A DNA stretch of 64,000 nt from Anaerobacillus sp. CMMVII (GTDB lineage Bacteria > Bacillota > Bacilli > Bacillales > Anaerobacillaceae), in NCBI RefSeq assembly GCF_025377685.1, contig NZ_JACEHK010000012.1, forward strand, positions 40,237 to 104,236, given 5' to 3'. A program made the position numbers and the translations under genes. Shown one piece after another: positions 55,684 through 64,000 of this stretch; the stretch's first letter is position 1; each line of letters starts with the position of its first letter. The notes under the pieces are model-generated. The model made no database searches, was not told the origin of the DNA, and saw only the letters and a program-made list of their open reading frames with translations.

Positions 55684-55926
55684 TTATTGAACTTTTGTCT
55701 CAACTTGTTGACAAACTTCTTCTGCCGTTAAGCCGTGAGCATTAATAACGGAGCCTTTCGTCACAACATTTTGAATGCCCATCATATTTTGGTCTTGACC
55801 TGTAATTACGCAGCAGTCGCACCCCGCAGCATCATTTTCCTGCTTTAATTGTACAACATCGTAACCTCTAGATTGCAACGCTTCTTGAACATCTGTTAAA
55901 GATTGTTCGACACCAATCTTAGCCAT
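55684..55926 (-). CDS. ykuS: YkuS family protein (UPF0180)
   Basis: An 80-residue soluble protein ([40 protein letters not shown]) of the UPF0180 family. It has a CDCC cluster in the middle that could bind metal. Function unknown. ATG 55926 follows AAGGAGG; a longer frame upstream is not supported. It sits next to dapL as in B. subtilis. Confidence 0.9.
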   Translation of the reverse strand: MAKIGVEQSLTDVQEALQSRGYDVVQLKQENDAAGCDCCVITGQDQNMMGIQNVVTKGSVINAHGLTAEEVCQQVETKVQ

Positions 55927-56065
55927 AAAAGTTCCTCCTTCCAAATCATCCATTAAATATGTAAAGATACATTTCTCTACAAAGATAATTTGTCCAACTA
56001 AATGGAAGATTATTCTGCCTACAATAAGAAAAGCAGAAGGAATGAAATAGCTATAGTACAACCAC

Positions 56066-57184
56066 TTAAAGTGATTTTAAATAATCGATTAGAAGTTCAA
56101 TAGCGAATGGAATAGCCTCTTCATTTGGATTTAAATAATTTGAATGAAGTCCATTTTCTGAATCAACACCAAGCCAAAACATAAAGCCTGGAATTTCTCT
56201 TAGGAAATACCCAAAGTCTTCACCAGTCATCGCTTCCTTGCATTCAATAAGGTTACAATTTGCTCGATTTTTAACAAAATTCATAAATGGTTCTGTCATT
56301 TTTTCATCATTATAAACTTGACAATAATTAGCTCCAAAGTCAATCGATAGTTTGCATTCAAATCCCACTTCAATTCCATGAGCAAGTGCTAAGATACGAG
56401 CTTTAATTTTCTCCATAGAGTCCATAGATAATGTTCGAATTGTACCTTCCACTCTAGCTCGCTCTGCAATAATATTTTGTTTTGTACCACCTGTAATTTT
56501 CCCAATTGTTACAACGGCAGAGTCAAGAGGATCTATATTTCTCGCAACAATAGATTGAAGTTGGGTGACAAAATGGCTAGCAGCTAAGACCATATCATTT
56601 GCTGTATGTGGATAAGCGGCATGCCCCCCTCTACCTAATAGATCAATAAACAATTCTGATGTATTAGCAAATAGTAGTCCTTTTCTTGTTGCAACTGTAC
56701 CAACTGGATATTCTGGAGCAATATGCAAGGCTACCATCATATTTGGTCGATTTTCTTTTAAATAGGTACTTTCGAGCATCGGTTGTGCGCCACCCGGCCC
56801 TTCCTCAGCTGGTTGAAAAATAAACAACAAAGTTTCCTTAGGTTGAAATGAGGCAAAATGAGAAAGTATCCCTAACGCAATACTCATATGAAAATCATGA
56901 CCGCAACCATGCATTCTACCTTCATGCTTTGATTCAAAGGATAAGTTAGTTTCTTCTTTCATCGGTAACCCATCAATATCAGCACGATAGCCGACTACTT
57001 TTGAAGGATTATAACCGATTACCTTAACAAAAACACCTGTCTTCCAGGTGGTTATTTGTAAGTACTGTTGCGGTAAATTTTTAATAAAGTTAAGTAAATA
57101 TTCCTGTGTCTTATATTCTTCAAAACCAAGCTCAGGAATTTGATGCAATTGTCTTCTAACTTCAATAAACTGAGAATATTCCAT
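56066..57184 (-). CDS. dapL: N-acetyldiaminopimelate deacetylase
   Basis: A 372-residue M20-family amidohydrolase (B. subtilis YkuR). Motifs: [35 protein letters not shown] (metal Cys/His), [16 protein letters not shown] with the catalytic Glu, and [17 protein letters not shown]. It removes acetate from N-acetyl-LL-diaminopimelate in the acetylase branch of lysine and cell-wall synthesis. ATG 57184 has AGAGGT upstream. A MITE separates it from dapH, so co-transcription is not certain. Confidence 0.93.
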   Translation of the reverse strand: MEYSQFIEVRRQLHQIPELGFEEYKTQEYLLNFIKNLPQQYLQITTWKTGVFVKVIGYNPSKVVGYRADIDGLPMKEETNLSFESKHEGRMHGCGHDFHMSIALGILSHFASFQPKETLLFIFQPAEEGPGGAQPMLESTYLKENRPNMMVALHIAPEYPVGTVATRKGLLFANTSELFIDLLGRGGHAAYPHTANDMVLAASHFVTQLQSIVARNIDPLDSAVVTIGKITGGTKQNIIAERARVEGTIRTLSMDSMEKIKARILALAHGIEVGFECKLSIDFGANYCQVYNDEKMTEPFMNFVKNRANCNLIECKEAMTGEDFGYFLREIPGFMFWLGVDSENGLHSNYLNPNEEAIPFAIELLIDYLKSL

Positions 57185-57277
57185 AATAAGTACCTCTTTT
57201 TTGGTTTAGAATCTATATTCTATTGTAGCATTATTAGGGCTTCTTAATCGACTGCTACATTTATCATCTTATTAGAA

Positions 57278-57462
57278 GGCTCTTTTCGTAAACATTGTGG
57301 CTTTTTAACGTAAAATAGTTGGAAAAATCCCTTAGATGAAGATATCACTCAATAAATTGAGTAAGAAATACTTACTAAATAAGTTGTAAAATCTTAGTAT
57401 TTTTGTATAAAAATCGGACTTTTGGGATTTTTACGAAAGCAACAAACTTTGCGAAAACAGCC
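57278..57462 (-). repeat. MITE-like element, core type B, 185 bp (copy 13)
   Basis: It is bounded by an exact 8-bp duplication TATTAGAA (57270-57277 and 57463-57470). The ends are GGCTCTTTTCGTAAACATTG and TTTGCGAAAACAGCC. The core is the reverse complement of copies 3 and 11b (TAGATGAAGATATCACTCAA and AAAATCGGACTTTTGGGATT). It is inserted between dapL and dapH. Confidence 0.9.
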
Positions 57463-57514
57463 TATTAGAAACAGCCAATTCTTATATACGTAAGTGGATT
57501 TACAGGGTAGTATA

Positions 57515-57558
57515 AAGAAAATGCCTACTACCGATAACAGGCTAGCAGGCATTTTTCA
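57515..57558 (-). terminator. Terminator of dapH
   Basis: Arms AAAATGCCTACTA / CTAGCAGGCATTTT with one mismatch; on the minus strand a T-rich tract follows. Confidence 0.75.
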
Positions 57559-57571
57559 GCACTAAAGAAAT

Positions 57572-58294
57572 TTATCTATCTTCGTTTAAACGGCGTAATT
57601 CTTGCTTAATTTCTGTCTTTCCTTTTGTTTTTTCATCAATCTCTTTAATTACACGAGCAGGAACTCCTGCTACAACCGTGTTCGGTGGTACATCTTCTGT
57701 AACAATTGCTCCAGCAGCTACAACTGCTCCTTTACCAACTGTTACTCCCTCTAAAATAACTGCGTTCGCTCCAACAACTACATCATCTTCTACAACTACT
57801 GGTTTAGCTGAAGGTGGCTCAATAACACCAGCTAACACAGAACCTGCACCAATGTGGCAGTTTTTACCTACAGTAGCTCTTCCACCTAATACTACGTTCA
57901 TATCGATCATTGTACCTTCACCGATGACAGAACCAATATTAATTGAAGCACCCATCATGATTACTGCATTGTCACCAATTTCAACTTGATCACGGATAAC
58001 TGCACCTGGCTCAATTCGAGCTTTAATATGCTTCATATCTAATAACGGAATGGCCGAGTTACGACGATCATTTTCAACGACATAGTCTTCAATCTTTTCT
58101 TCATTTGCTTTCAAAGCTGCTTCAATATCAGCCCACTCACCAAACAATGTTCCAGTAGGACCAGAAATAAACGTTTTTGTGTTCTCACCAAAGTTAATCC
58201 CTTCAAGATCCCCTTTTACGTAAACCTTTACAGGTGTGGATTTCACACTGTTTGAAATAAATGAGATAATTTCGTTTGCATCCATCATTTTCAT
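57572..58294 (-). CDS. dapH: Tetrahydrodipicolinate N-acetyltransferase
   Basis: A 240-residue left-handed beta-helix acyltransferase. Hexapeptide repeats fill about residues 95-215 ([57 protein letters not shown]), preceded by the DapH-N domain. It acetylates tetrahydrodipicolinate, the step before the transaminase and DapL. ATG 58294 follows AGGAGG. B. subtilis ykuQ is the same gene. Confidence 0.95.
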   Translation of the reverse strand: MKMMDANEIISFISNSVKSTPVKVYVKGDLEGINFGENTKTFISGPTGTLFGEWADIEAALKANEEKIEDYVVENDRRNSAIPLLDMKHIKARIEPGAVIRDQVEIGDNAVIMMGASINIGSVIGEGTMIDMNVVLGGRATVGKNCHIGAGSVLAGVIEPPSAKPVVVEDDVVVGANAVILEGVTVGKGAVVAAGAIVTEDVPPNTVVAGVPARVIKEIDEKTKGKTEIKQELRRLNEDR

Positions 58295-58431
58295 TATTAG
58301 TCCTCCTATACTTATGTACATTTACTCTTTTTAAATATGTATTAATATATACAAATTATACTTTACTCTAACAAAAAGTTGTCGAAGTGACAAGAGATAT
58401 GCAAGCAATTCATTATTTTTCAGAGAATACT

Positions 58432-58468
58432 AGAAAAAAAACGTTACGCCTGAGGTGACGTAACGTTT
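58432..58468 (-). terminator. Terminator of aceA
   Basis: Perfect 10-pair stem AAACGTTACG / CGTAACGTTT with a 10-nt loop and T8 on the minus strand. Confidence 0.88.
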
Positions 58469-58479
58469 AGATAAAGAAA

Positions 58480-59757
58480 TTAGAATTGTGCTGCTTCAGT
58501 AGAACCCTTTAGAGCTGTCGTTGAGGAGGTACCACCTGAAACTGCCTGAGAAACTTCATCAAAGTAGCCAGTCCCGACCTCGCGTTGATGGCGTGTTGCT
58601 GTGTAACCCTTTGGTTCACTAGCAAATTCAGCTTGTTGCAACTCAGAATATGCCCCCATTCCTCGTGTTTTATAAGCGTGAGCTAACTCAAACATACTAT
58701 GGTTAAGTGCATGAAAACCTGCTAAAGTTACAAATTGAAATTTGTAGCCCATTTTCCCTAATTCAACCTGATAATGTTCAATTGTCTCTTCGTCCAAGTT
58801 CGCCTTCCAATTAAATGATGGTGAACAGTTGTAAGCCAACATTTTTCCAGGAAACTCCGCATGAATTGCATCAGCAAATGCCTTTGCCTCTTCAAGACTA
58901 GGTTTTGAAGTTTCACACCAAACTAAGTCTGCATATGGGGCATAAGCTAAACCTCGCGAAATCGCTTGTTCAATACCTGCCATTGTGCGGAAAAATCCTT
59001 CTGGTGTTCTTTCTCCTGTAATAAATTGACGATCATAAGGATCAACATCGCTTGTTATTAAATCGGCAGCATCAGCATCAGTTCTCGCAATAATTAATGT
59101 CGGAACTCCCGAAACATCTGCGGCAAGTCTAGCAGCTGTCAAATTACGGATCGCTGTCTGTGTTGGAATTAAAACCTTACCTCCAAGATGACCACACTTT
59201 TTCTCCGATGCAAGTTGGTCTTCAAAGTGAACTCCAGCAGCACCTGCTTCAATCATCCCTTTCATCAGTTCAAATACATTCAATTGTCCACCAAAACCTG
59301 CTTCGGCATCTGCGACGATCGGAAGTAAATAATCAATATCTCCATTTCCCTCCATATGCTGTATTTGGTCAGCTCGTTGTAATGCTTGATTAATTCTTTT
59401 AACAACCATCGGCACGCTATTGGCTGGATACAAGCTTTGATCCGGGTACATCTGGCCTGCAAGATTCGCGTCAGCAGCTACCTGCCATCCACTTAAGTAA
59501 ACAGCCTGTAAACCAGCTTTTGCTTGCTGAATTGCTTGGTTTCCAGTTAATGCTCCTAGTGCTGCTACAAAATCCATTGATTGTAATTGTTTCCATAGAC
59601 GCTCCGCACCACGACGAGCTAAAGTATGTTCAATTTGCACAGATCCTCTTAACTTTATGACATCTGCAGCTGTGTAGTTCCTCTTAATTCCTACCCATCT
59701 TTCATCTGTGTCCCAACTCGTCTCCAGTTTTCTAAGTTCCTCTTGATAATTAACCAT
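58480..59757 (-). CDS. aceA: Isocitrate lyase
   Basis: A 425-residue TIM-barrel enzyme splitting isocitrate into succinate and glyoxylate. The catalytic [11 protein letters not shown] motif is at about residue 185, [15 protein letters not shown] lies before it and [17 protein letters not shown] residues ([12 protein letters not shown]) follow. Family length is normal. AGGAGATG stands before ATG 59757. No malate synthase gene is next to it, so the glyoxylate shunt must be completed elsewhere. B. subtilis lacks this gene. Confidence 0.95.
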   Translation of the reverse strand: MVNYQEELRKLETSWDTDERWVGIKRNYTAADVIKLRGSVQIEHTLARRGAERLWKQLQSMDFVAALGALTGNQAIQQAKAGLQAVYLSGWQVAADANLAGQMYPDQSLYPANSVPMVVKRINQALQRADQIQHMEGNGDIDYLLPIVADAEAGFGGQLNVFELMKGMIEAGAAGVHFEDQLASEKKCGHLGGKVLIPTQTAIRNLTAARLAADVSGVPTLIIARTDADAADLITSDVDPYDRQFITGERTPEGFFRTMAGIEQAISRGLAYAPYADLVWCETSKPSLEEAKAFADAIHAEFPGKMLAYNCSPSFNWKANLDEETIEHYQVELGKMGYKFQFVTLAGFHALNHSMFELAHAYKTRGMGAYSELQQAEFASEPKGYTATRHQREVGTGYFDEVSQAVSGGTSSTTALKGSTEAAQF

Positions 59758-59924
59758 GTTTACTCATCTCCTGTTTATTTGTAGTATAAACTGTTTTATT
59801 ACAGTTATTTTTTATATACACTATACTATAACAGGGTTTACATATTTGCAACTACTTTAAAGGAAAAAATTTGTAAAATTTAAAATAACATAATTTTATT
59901 GATTACTAAAAGAAAGCAGTGTGC

Positions 59925-60000
59925 TTTTCCCTGCTTGGCCCCGCCAAGCAAATGCTCTTCCAACCCAAACTAGTTCGTGTATGAATGTCAAAGCAAATTC
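59925..60000. repeat. Fragment of repeat family G
   Basis: GCTTTTCCCTGCTTGGCCCC with GCCAAGCAAATGCTCTTCC recalls the CCCCG...CAAATGTTCTTC part of the family G copies. The rest of the 435-bp gap holds a terminator-like hairpin (60018) and, near 60095-60160, a decayed MITE right end (CATCTTTTCTAATTTACAAT then ACGAAAAGAGAC). Confidence 0.4.
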
Positions 60001-60017
60001 TTTGAGAAACAACATAT

Positions 60018-60054
60018 AAAAAAAGCCAGTTTCAAAAAGAAACTGACTTTTTCT
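60018..60054. terminator. Bidirectional terminator-like hairpin
   Basis: Arms AAGCCAGTTTC / GAAACTGACTT with one mismatch, between A7 and T5. It could end the glutaredoxin-flavoprotein transcript 150 bp upstream. Confidence 0.65.
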
Positions 60055-60193
60055 TGCACCTATTAAACGCCTGCATTTTAATTATGTGATTGGCATCTTT
60101 TCTAATTTACAATTCAAATTACCTTTTTATAAAATAGCCATATTGCTTACGAAAAGAGACTTTCTTATAAACTGGTGAAACGACTTCCTCTCG

Positions 60194-61434
60194 TTAGGAT
60201 TGTGGCTTACGATTGATATATCCGTCCGCAGCGAGAGCAGCTATTGCACCATCTGCTGCCGATATAACTGGTTGTTTTATTTGTGAATGTCTTGAGTCAC
60301 CACCGGCAAAAACTCCAGGCACATTTGTACGTAAATGTTCGTCAACTATAATGTAACCTTCCTCATCACGCTGAACTGAATTCTTAAGAAAATCGGTTTC
60401 TGGTTTCATTCGACCAACATTTAAAATCAGACCATCAATATCCCATTCTAATTCTTCATGATTTTCGTTCAAAACGACAATTTTTTCTAATAAATTGGTA
60501 CCTTTTATTTCCTTAATTGAATGCTCTAGTAAGATGACTACATTTCTTTTTTCTTCTAGAATAGCTAAACCAGCTTCAACATGAAGTGTTCTAGGTACTA
60601 GGAGCCGTACTTCTTTACAGAACTTCGATAGAGTAGCTGTTTCTTCAATAACTTTATCGGTATCTCCAATAATGACCACAAGCTTATCATGATAAAATGC
60701 TGGGTCATATGTTGAGCAATAACTAACACCACGTCCCAAAAACGCTTCTTCACCTTTAATCATATTAGTCGGAGTTTTAGCACCAACGGCAATAAAGACC
60801 GATTTCGCCTTTACGATTCCCTCTGTTACTGTAATCTCTTTTGTTTCCTTTGTAAAATCAACCGTAAGAATGTTTGATTGAGCGAATATCGCACCAAAAG
60901 ATTTCGCTTGAACTTGCATTCTAGTTAATAATTCTAACCCGGTAACACTTTCTCTTAAGCCAGGATAATTCGCAATCTTATCTGTTACCGACAAGGTTCC
61001 TACATTTTGAACCTTATCAATGACCAGAGTGGATAGTTTAGCTCTAGCAGCATAAATTGCTGCAGAAGCTCCTGCTATTCCTCCACCGACGATCACAAGA
61101 TCATAAACCTTATTTAGGATATCTGAACTCATTTTTACAAAAACTTCATCTACACTATTTCCGCCTGTGTTCGAATCTTCTAGTTTTTCTTCATCTTCCT
61201 CAAACCCAAAGGCTTTTTTGAATTTTTTCTCTTGAAAACCTAAAATAAGCTTACCATTTACATATGTAGCAGGAGTTCCAAAACCTTCTTTGCTCTCAGC
61301 TCATTAAAATACTCTTTATGTAATGATACGTTACGAACTTCGTATTCTATCCCCCAATCGTTTAGTTGAGTTCTTACCTTTTCACAATATGGACAGCCTT
61401 GACTAATATAAACAACTACTTCAAAAGAAGACAT
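60194..61434 (-). pseudogene. Glutaredoxin-thioredoxin-reductase-like fusion, frameshifted
   Basis: ATG 61434 behind GGAGGG opens a glutaredoxin domain (VVVYISQGCPYCEKVRTQLN, active site CPYC) that runs out of frame after about 52 residues. The next frame goes on with FGTPATYVNGKLILGFQEKK, a linker, then a full FAD/NAD oxidoreductase: DLVIVGGGIAGASAAIYAAR, VFIAVGAKTPTNMI, VPGVFAGGDSR. One G missing at AAGGTTTTGG (about 61283) explains the break; restored length is about 413. The usual TrxR redox pair CxxC is CSTY here, so the core cannot work as a classical thioredoxin reductase. Confidence 0.82.
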
Positions 61435-61705
61435 CGATTATCCCTCCACTTTTCCCTTGCCTATATAAAAAACCCTTAATTATACTCAAATAAATTAATA
61501 ATTATTGTAATCTAGTTTAACATAAACCCATACAATTCTATTCTATTACCTACAAATAAAACCTTCAATGTAAACTTGTATTTTTTATTAAAATCCATTT
61601 TCATAGTTAAAATAGTATAATTATCCTCCCCAACCATAGATGGTTGAGTTAGTCACTTGTAAAAAAAAAATCATTGATTGATTATTATTATCAGTTAATT
61701 CTTAA

Positions 61706-61894
61706 GGCTCTTTTCGTAAACATTGTAGCTTTTAGGTCGTCTTTTGAGAATAAATAAGCTTTTTGGGACAAATTTATTTGTCCCAATGGCTAATTTATAC
61801 CCAAAAGCTTCAGGCAAAGCGTGAAGAACCAAGCATTCGCTTGGTTACGACCTAAAAGCAAAAGCTAATAGCAACAATCTTTTAGAAAAGAGCC
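61706..61894 (+). repeat. MITE-like element, cloverleaf type A, 189 bp (copy 14)
   Basis: It is bounded by an exact 8-bp duplication ATTCTTAA (61698-61705 and 61895-61902). The ends are GGCTCTTTTCGTAAACATTG and CAATCTTTTAGAAAAGAGCC. Closing stem TTTTAGGTCGT / ACGACCTAAAA, arm A with inner GGGACAAA/TTTGTCCC, arm B CTTCAGGC/GCGTGAAG, arm C AACCAAGC/GCTTGGTT. Confidence 0.92.
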
Positions 61895-61985
61895 ATTCTT
61901 AAGTATGTAAGGTCTTTTCTGTTGTATGTGTTTTAGTTAGAAAAGAATCCAGAGAACATAATCTTCAAGTTAGTTTACATGATTA

Positions 61986-62142
61986 TTTATCGTAAACAAT
62001 GTTACTTTTTAGGTCGTCTAGAACGTCTCCTTAAAAAAGTAAGCCGTTGAATGAATGATCACAACGGCTAATTTTTCTTTTACGTAAAGGACTGAAGAGC
62101 AGAGTTTTTCGCTATCAACCGCAACAATCTTTAGAAAAGATT
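61986..62142 (+). repeat. Decayed MITE-like element (copy 15)
   Basis: It starts TCGTAAACAATGTTAC then TTTTAGGTCGTC, and ends GCAACAATCTTTAGAAAAGA. The core hairpin is AGCCGTTG / CAACGGCT (about 62042-62072) and may end transcription of the mechanosensitive-channel gene downstream on the minus strand. Confidence 0.55.
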
Positions 62143-62185
62143 TAAATATACGAATGATTGGCTAGTAATTGTAAGAACCTTTCAT

Positions 62186-63267
62186 CTAATTAAAACTTGC
62201 TTCTTTTTCAATATAAATACTTCGACTTGGAAAGGCCACAGAAACAGATTCTTCTTCAAGAATTTCCATTATCTTAAAATTTACATCTTCTTTCACAGCT
62301 AAGAACTCACCCCATAGTGTGGTTTTCGTAAAGAAATAAATAAAGACATCTAAACTACTTTCACTAAAAAGATCAAAACGAACAAAAATTGTTTCCTGAT
62401 CAATATCTGGATGATTTCTGAGCATGTCTTCTATTTTTTTCGAGCAGACTTCTAGCTTTTCTTTTGATGTTGTGTAAGTGACACCTAAATGAAAAGAAAT
62501 CCTCCGTTTACCCATTTTAGTCCAATTGGTAATTGGTTCATTTGAGAGTGTTGAATTTGGAACCGTAACAACTGCTTGAGCAAATGTACGAACCTTTGTA
62601 CTTCTAAATGTAATATCCTCGACAGTGCCTTCTACACTTGGCGTTTTAATCCAGTCTCCAATCGAAAAAGGTTTTTCAGTAATAATAATGACACCACCAA
62701 AAAGGTTTGCAATCGCATCTTTTGCTGCTAGAGCAAATGCCAGACCGCCTAGACCTAATCCGGCTATAAACCCATTCACATCATAGCCCCACTCACCTGC
62801 AATGATGCTAATTATTAAGGCAACAATTATAACTCTAACAAGCTTTGATAGAAATGGTAACAAAATTTCATCTACTTCTAAATCTAACTTAGCTCCAACT
62901 TTTTGAAAAATCACTGATGTAGTGGCAGATAAATTAAACAAACCATATCCAATTAGGAAAATAATGAACGTGCGATATATTTGTATAATGACCTCGTTTG
63001 ACTTTTCTTCAAATGGCAGGTACATAAAAGCAAGATAAAAACCTATTCCAACAAAAAATAATCGTAATGGACTTTCAAAAGCAACAAAAATATTCGTTAA
63101 GATATCAGTTGGCGTTTTTTTTGCCATACGTAGTAAAAGTTTATATATGTACTTCGTGAAGATTTCCGAAACACATGAAAAATAATTAAAATTCCAAATG
63201 CAATCCCGATATCCTCCCACTGCCACTCAGTAAACCAACTATATCGAGAAATTAATTCATCTAACAT
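62186..63267 (-). pseudogene. Second MscS-family channel, frameshifted near the N-terminus
   Basis: ATG 63267 with TAGGAGG encodes LDELISRYSWFTEWQWEDIG and one helix, then leaves frame near residue 43. The other frame resumes as RKIFTKYIYKLLLRMAKKTP and is open to the end. One A missing in CGGAAATC at about 63171 joins them into about 360 residues. The pore and beta domain are clear: GFIAGLGLGGLAFALAAKDA, IANLFGGVIIITEKPFSIGD, VEDITFRSTKVRTFAQAVVT. Distinct from YkuT and with an extra N-terminal helix pair. Confidence 0.82.
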
Positions 63268-63596
63268 TGCTTACCTCCTACTTACTTACAAACGAGCTAA
63301 CGGCGTAAAATAGTATTCGCCTTGCTCTATTATTTACCATTTCAATAGACCATAATAAATCGTAACAGTAACACAGTTTTCCAAACAGTATTTTATTTAA
63401 ATCATATACTGAGGAGTGCTTAATGCGCAACAAATAAAGTATTGTATCAAAGCATTTTTTCCGTAGCACCACCTCCTACTTTTCTTATAATATTCATACT
63501 TTTATAACACTTCATATTTATTTTCATCCTAAATAATGATTAAATATAGTTATGGGAGTAGTTTAGAAATCATATTATTTACTATCGAGAGGGGTG
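63268..63596. other. Intergenic region without recognisable features
   Basis: About 330 bp of AT-rich sequence between two divergent genes (second MscS and the ABC ATPase). It should hold both promoters, but no clear -35/-10 pair, repeat or RNA was seen. Confidence 0.5.
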
Positions 63597-63602
63597 ATGT
63601 CC

Positions 63603-64000
63603 GTGTATGTGATAACTGCAAAAAATGTATCCAAAAAATATATAACAGGATCGAAAAAAAATGTATTATTTAATGACTTATCATTGCATGTGCATGAAGG
63701 TGAGGTTGTCTATATAAGTGGGGAGTACGGAAGCGGTAGAACAACCTTATTAAAATGATTGCTGCCATGACACCACCTAATCATGGAACAATTGAGGTGT
63801 TTGGTGAAAATCTGTTATTAATTGAAAGAAGAACTGACTGGCGTCTAAAGCATATTGGCTTTTTAACAAGTGAAGATTGCTTAATTCCATATTTAAATGT
63901 GAAGCAACATTTGTTAATGGGCCAAGACGAAGAAGACCCTGATTACGATTTTTTTAATGATGACGCACAGTATATTTTATCTATGCTCGGAATAGATGAC
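63603..64000 (+). pseudogene. ABC-transporter ATP-binding protein, frameshifted and cut by window end
   Basis: GTG 63603 lies eight bases after AGAGGGG and encodes the start of an FtsE-like ABC ATPase: VITAKNVSKKYITGSKKNVL, then VVYISGEYGSGRTTLLK and a stop. The next frame continues MIAAMTPPNHGTIEVFGENL, KHIGFLTSEDCLIPYLNVKQ to the window end. One A missing from AAAA at about 63755 explains the break. The Walker A Lys is replaced by Arg (GSGRTT), unusual for a working ATPase. The Q-loop position seems to be TSED rather than the usual xxQ, so this may be a degenerate ATPase partner. Confidence 0.72.

Noticed and set aside
63278..63472. 64-residue minus-strand frame upstream of the second MscS gene
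   Set aside because: It has no family resemblance, overlaps the probable promoter region and has no supporting context.

Overview
This window is a piece of a low-GC, endospore-forming Firmicute chromosome (family Bacillaceae). Gene content and order follow the Bacillus subtilis blocks ylbC-ylbB / ctaM-F-E-D-C-B-A / pycA-ylaN-glsA2(ylaM)-phoH(ylaK)-ylaJ-ylaL-ylaI-ylaH-typA-ylaF / suhB-ykzI-yktB-yktA / speA-SR1 / pdhDCBA-ykyA-def-rpoY-rnjA-ktrC / ykuV-ykuU-ykuT-ykuS-dapL-dapH. They run mostly on the minus strand and are broken up by lineage-specific genes. A caa3-type oxidase (cytochrome c fused to subunit II), YlaJ/YhcN, YjcZ and a sigmaK-like promoter point to an aerobic spore former; the exact genus cannot be fixed from this sequence.

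Layout. 1-5 kb: YlbC, CBS protein, AlaX-type tRNA editing enzyme, and three broken small genes (YugN-like, Asp23-like, AI-2E/YtvI). 4.4-11.2 kb: CtaM, the caa3 oxidase operon and the divergent ctaB/ctaA heme A genes. 11.3-14.7 kb: an orphan B12/radical SAM enzyme and a type II NADH dehydrogenase-like gene. 14.9-27.6 kb: pyruvate carboxylase, an M50 protease, YlaN, glutaminase, PhoH and the yla genes to TypA. 27.9-34.4 kb: SuhB, ykt genes, a nitronate monooxygenase, arginine decarboxylase SpeA and the dual-function RNA SR1. 34.6-41 kb: accessory membrane and lipoprotein genes. 41-51.8 kb: pyruvate dehydrogenase, YkyA, YjcZ, peptide deformylase, RNA polymerase epsilon, RNase J1 and KtrC. 51.9-64 kb: amidase, YkuU/YkuV peroxide system, YkuT, lysine-pathway DapL/DapH, isocitrate lyase, a glutaredoxin-flavoprotein fusion, a second MscS channel and the start of an ABC ATPase.

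The genes form a central-carbon and respiration neighbourhood: PDH and pyruvate carboxylase set the fate of pyruvate, aceA feeds the glyoxylate shunt, and the cta genes build and haem-load the terminal oxidase. SR1P and RNase J1, both encoded here, are partners through GapA in B. subtilis.

Two things stand out. First, the intergenic DNA carries a dense family of short non-autonomous mobile elements (about 80-190 bp): imperfect terminal inverted repeats beginning GGCTSTTTTC, 8-bp target duplications (six exact pairs seen), at least three unrelated core types, and nested copies. One core type folds as a cloverleaf-like set of hairpins. Two further repeat families occur, one of them concentrated between convergent gene ends. 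Second, nine genes are each broken by what looks like a single-base indel, mostly in a short homopolymer, while the rest of the protein remains intact in another frame; this pattern suggests uncorrected sequencing error more than gene decay. No rRNA, tRNA, CRISPR array, prophage or transposase gene was seen.
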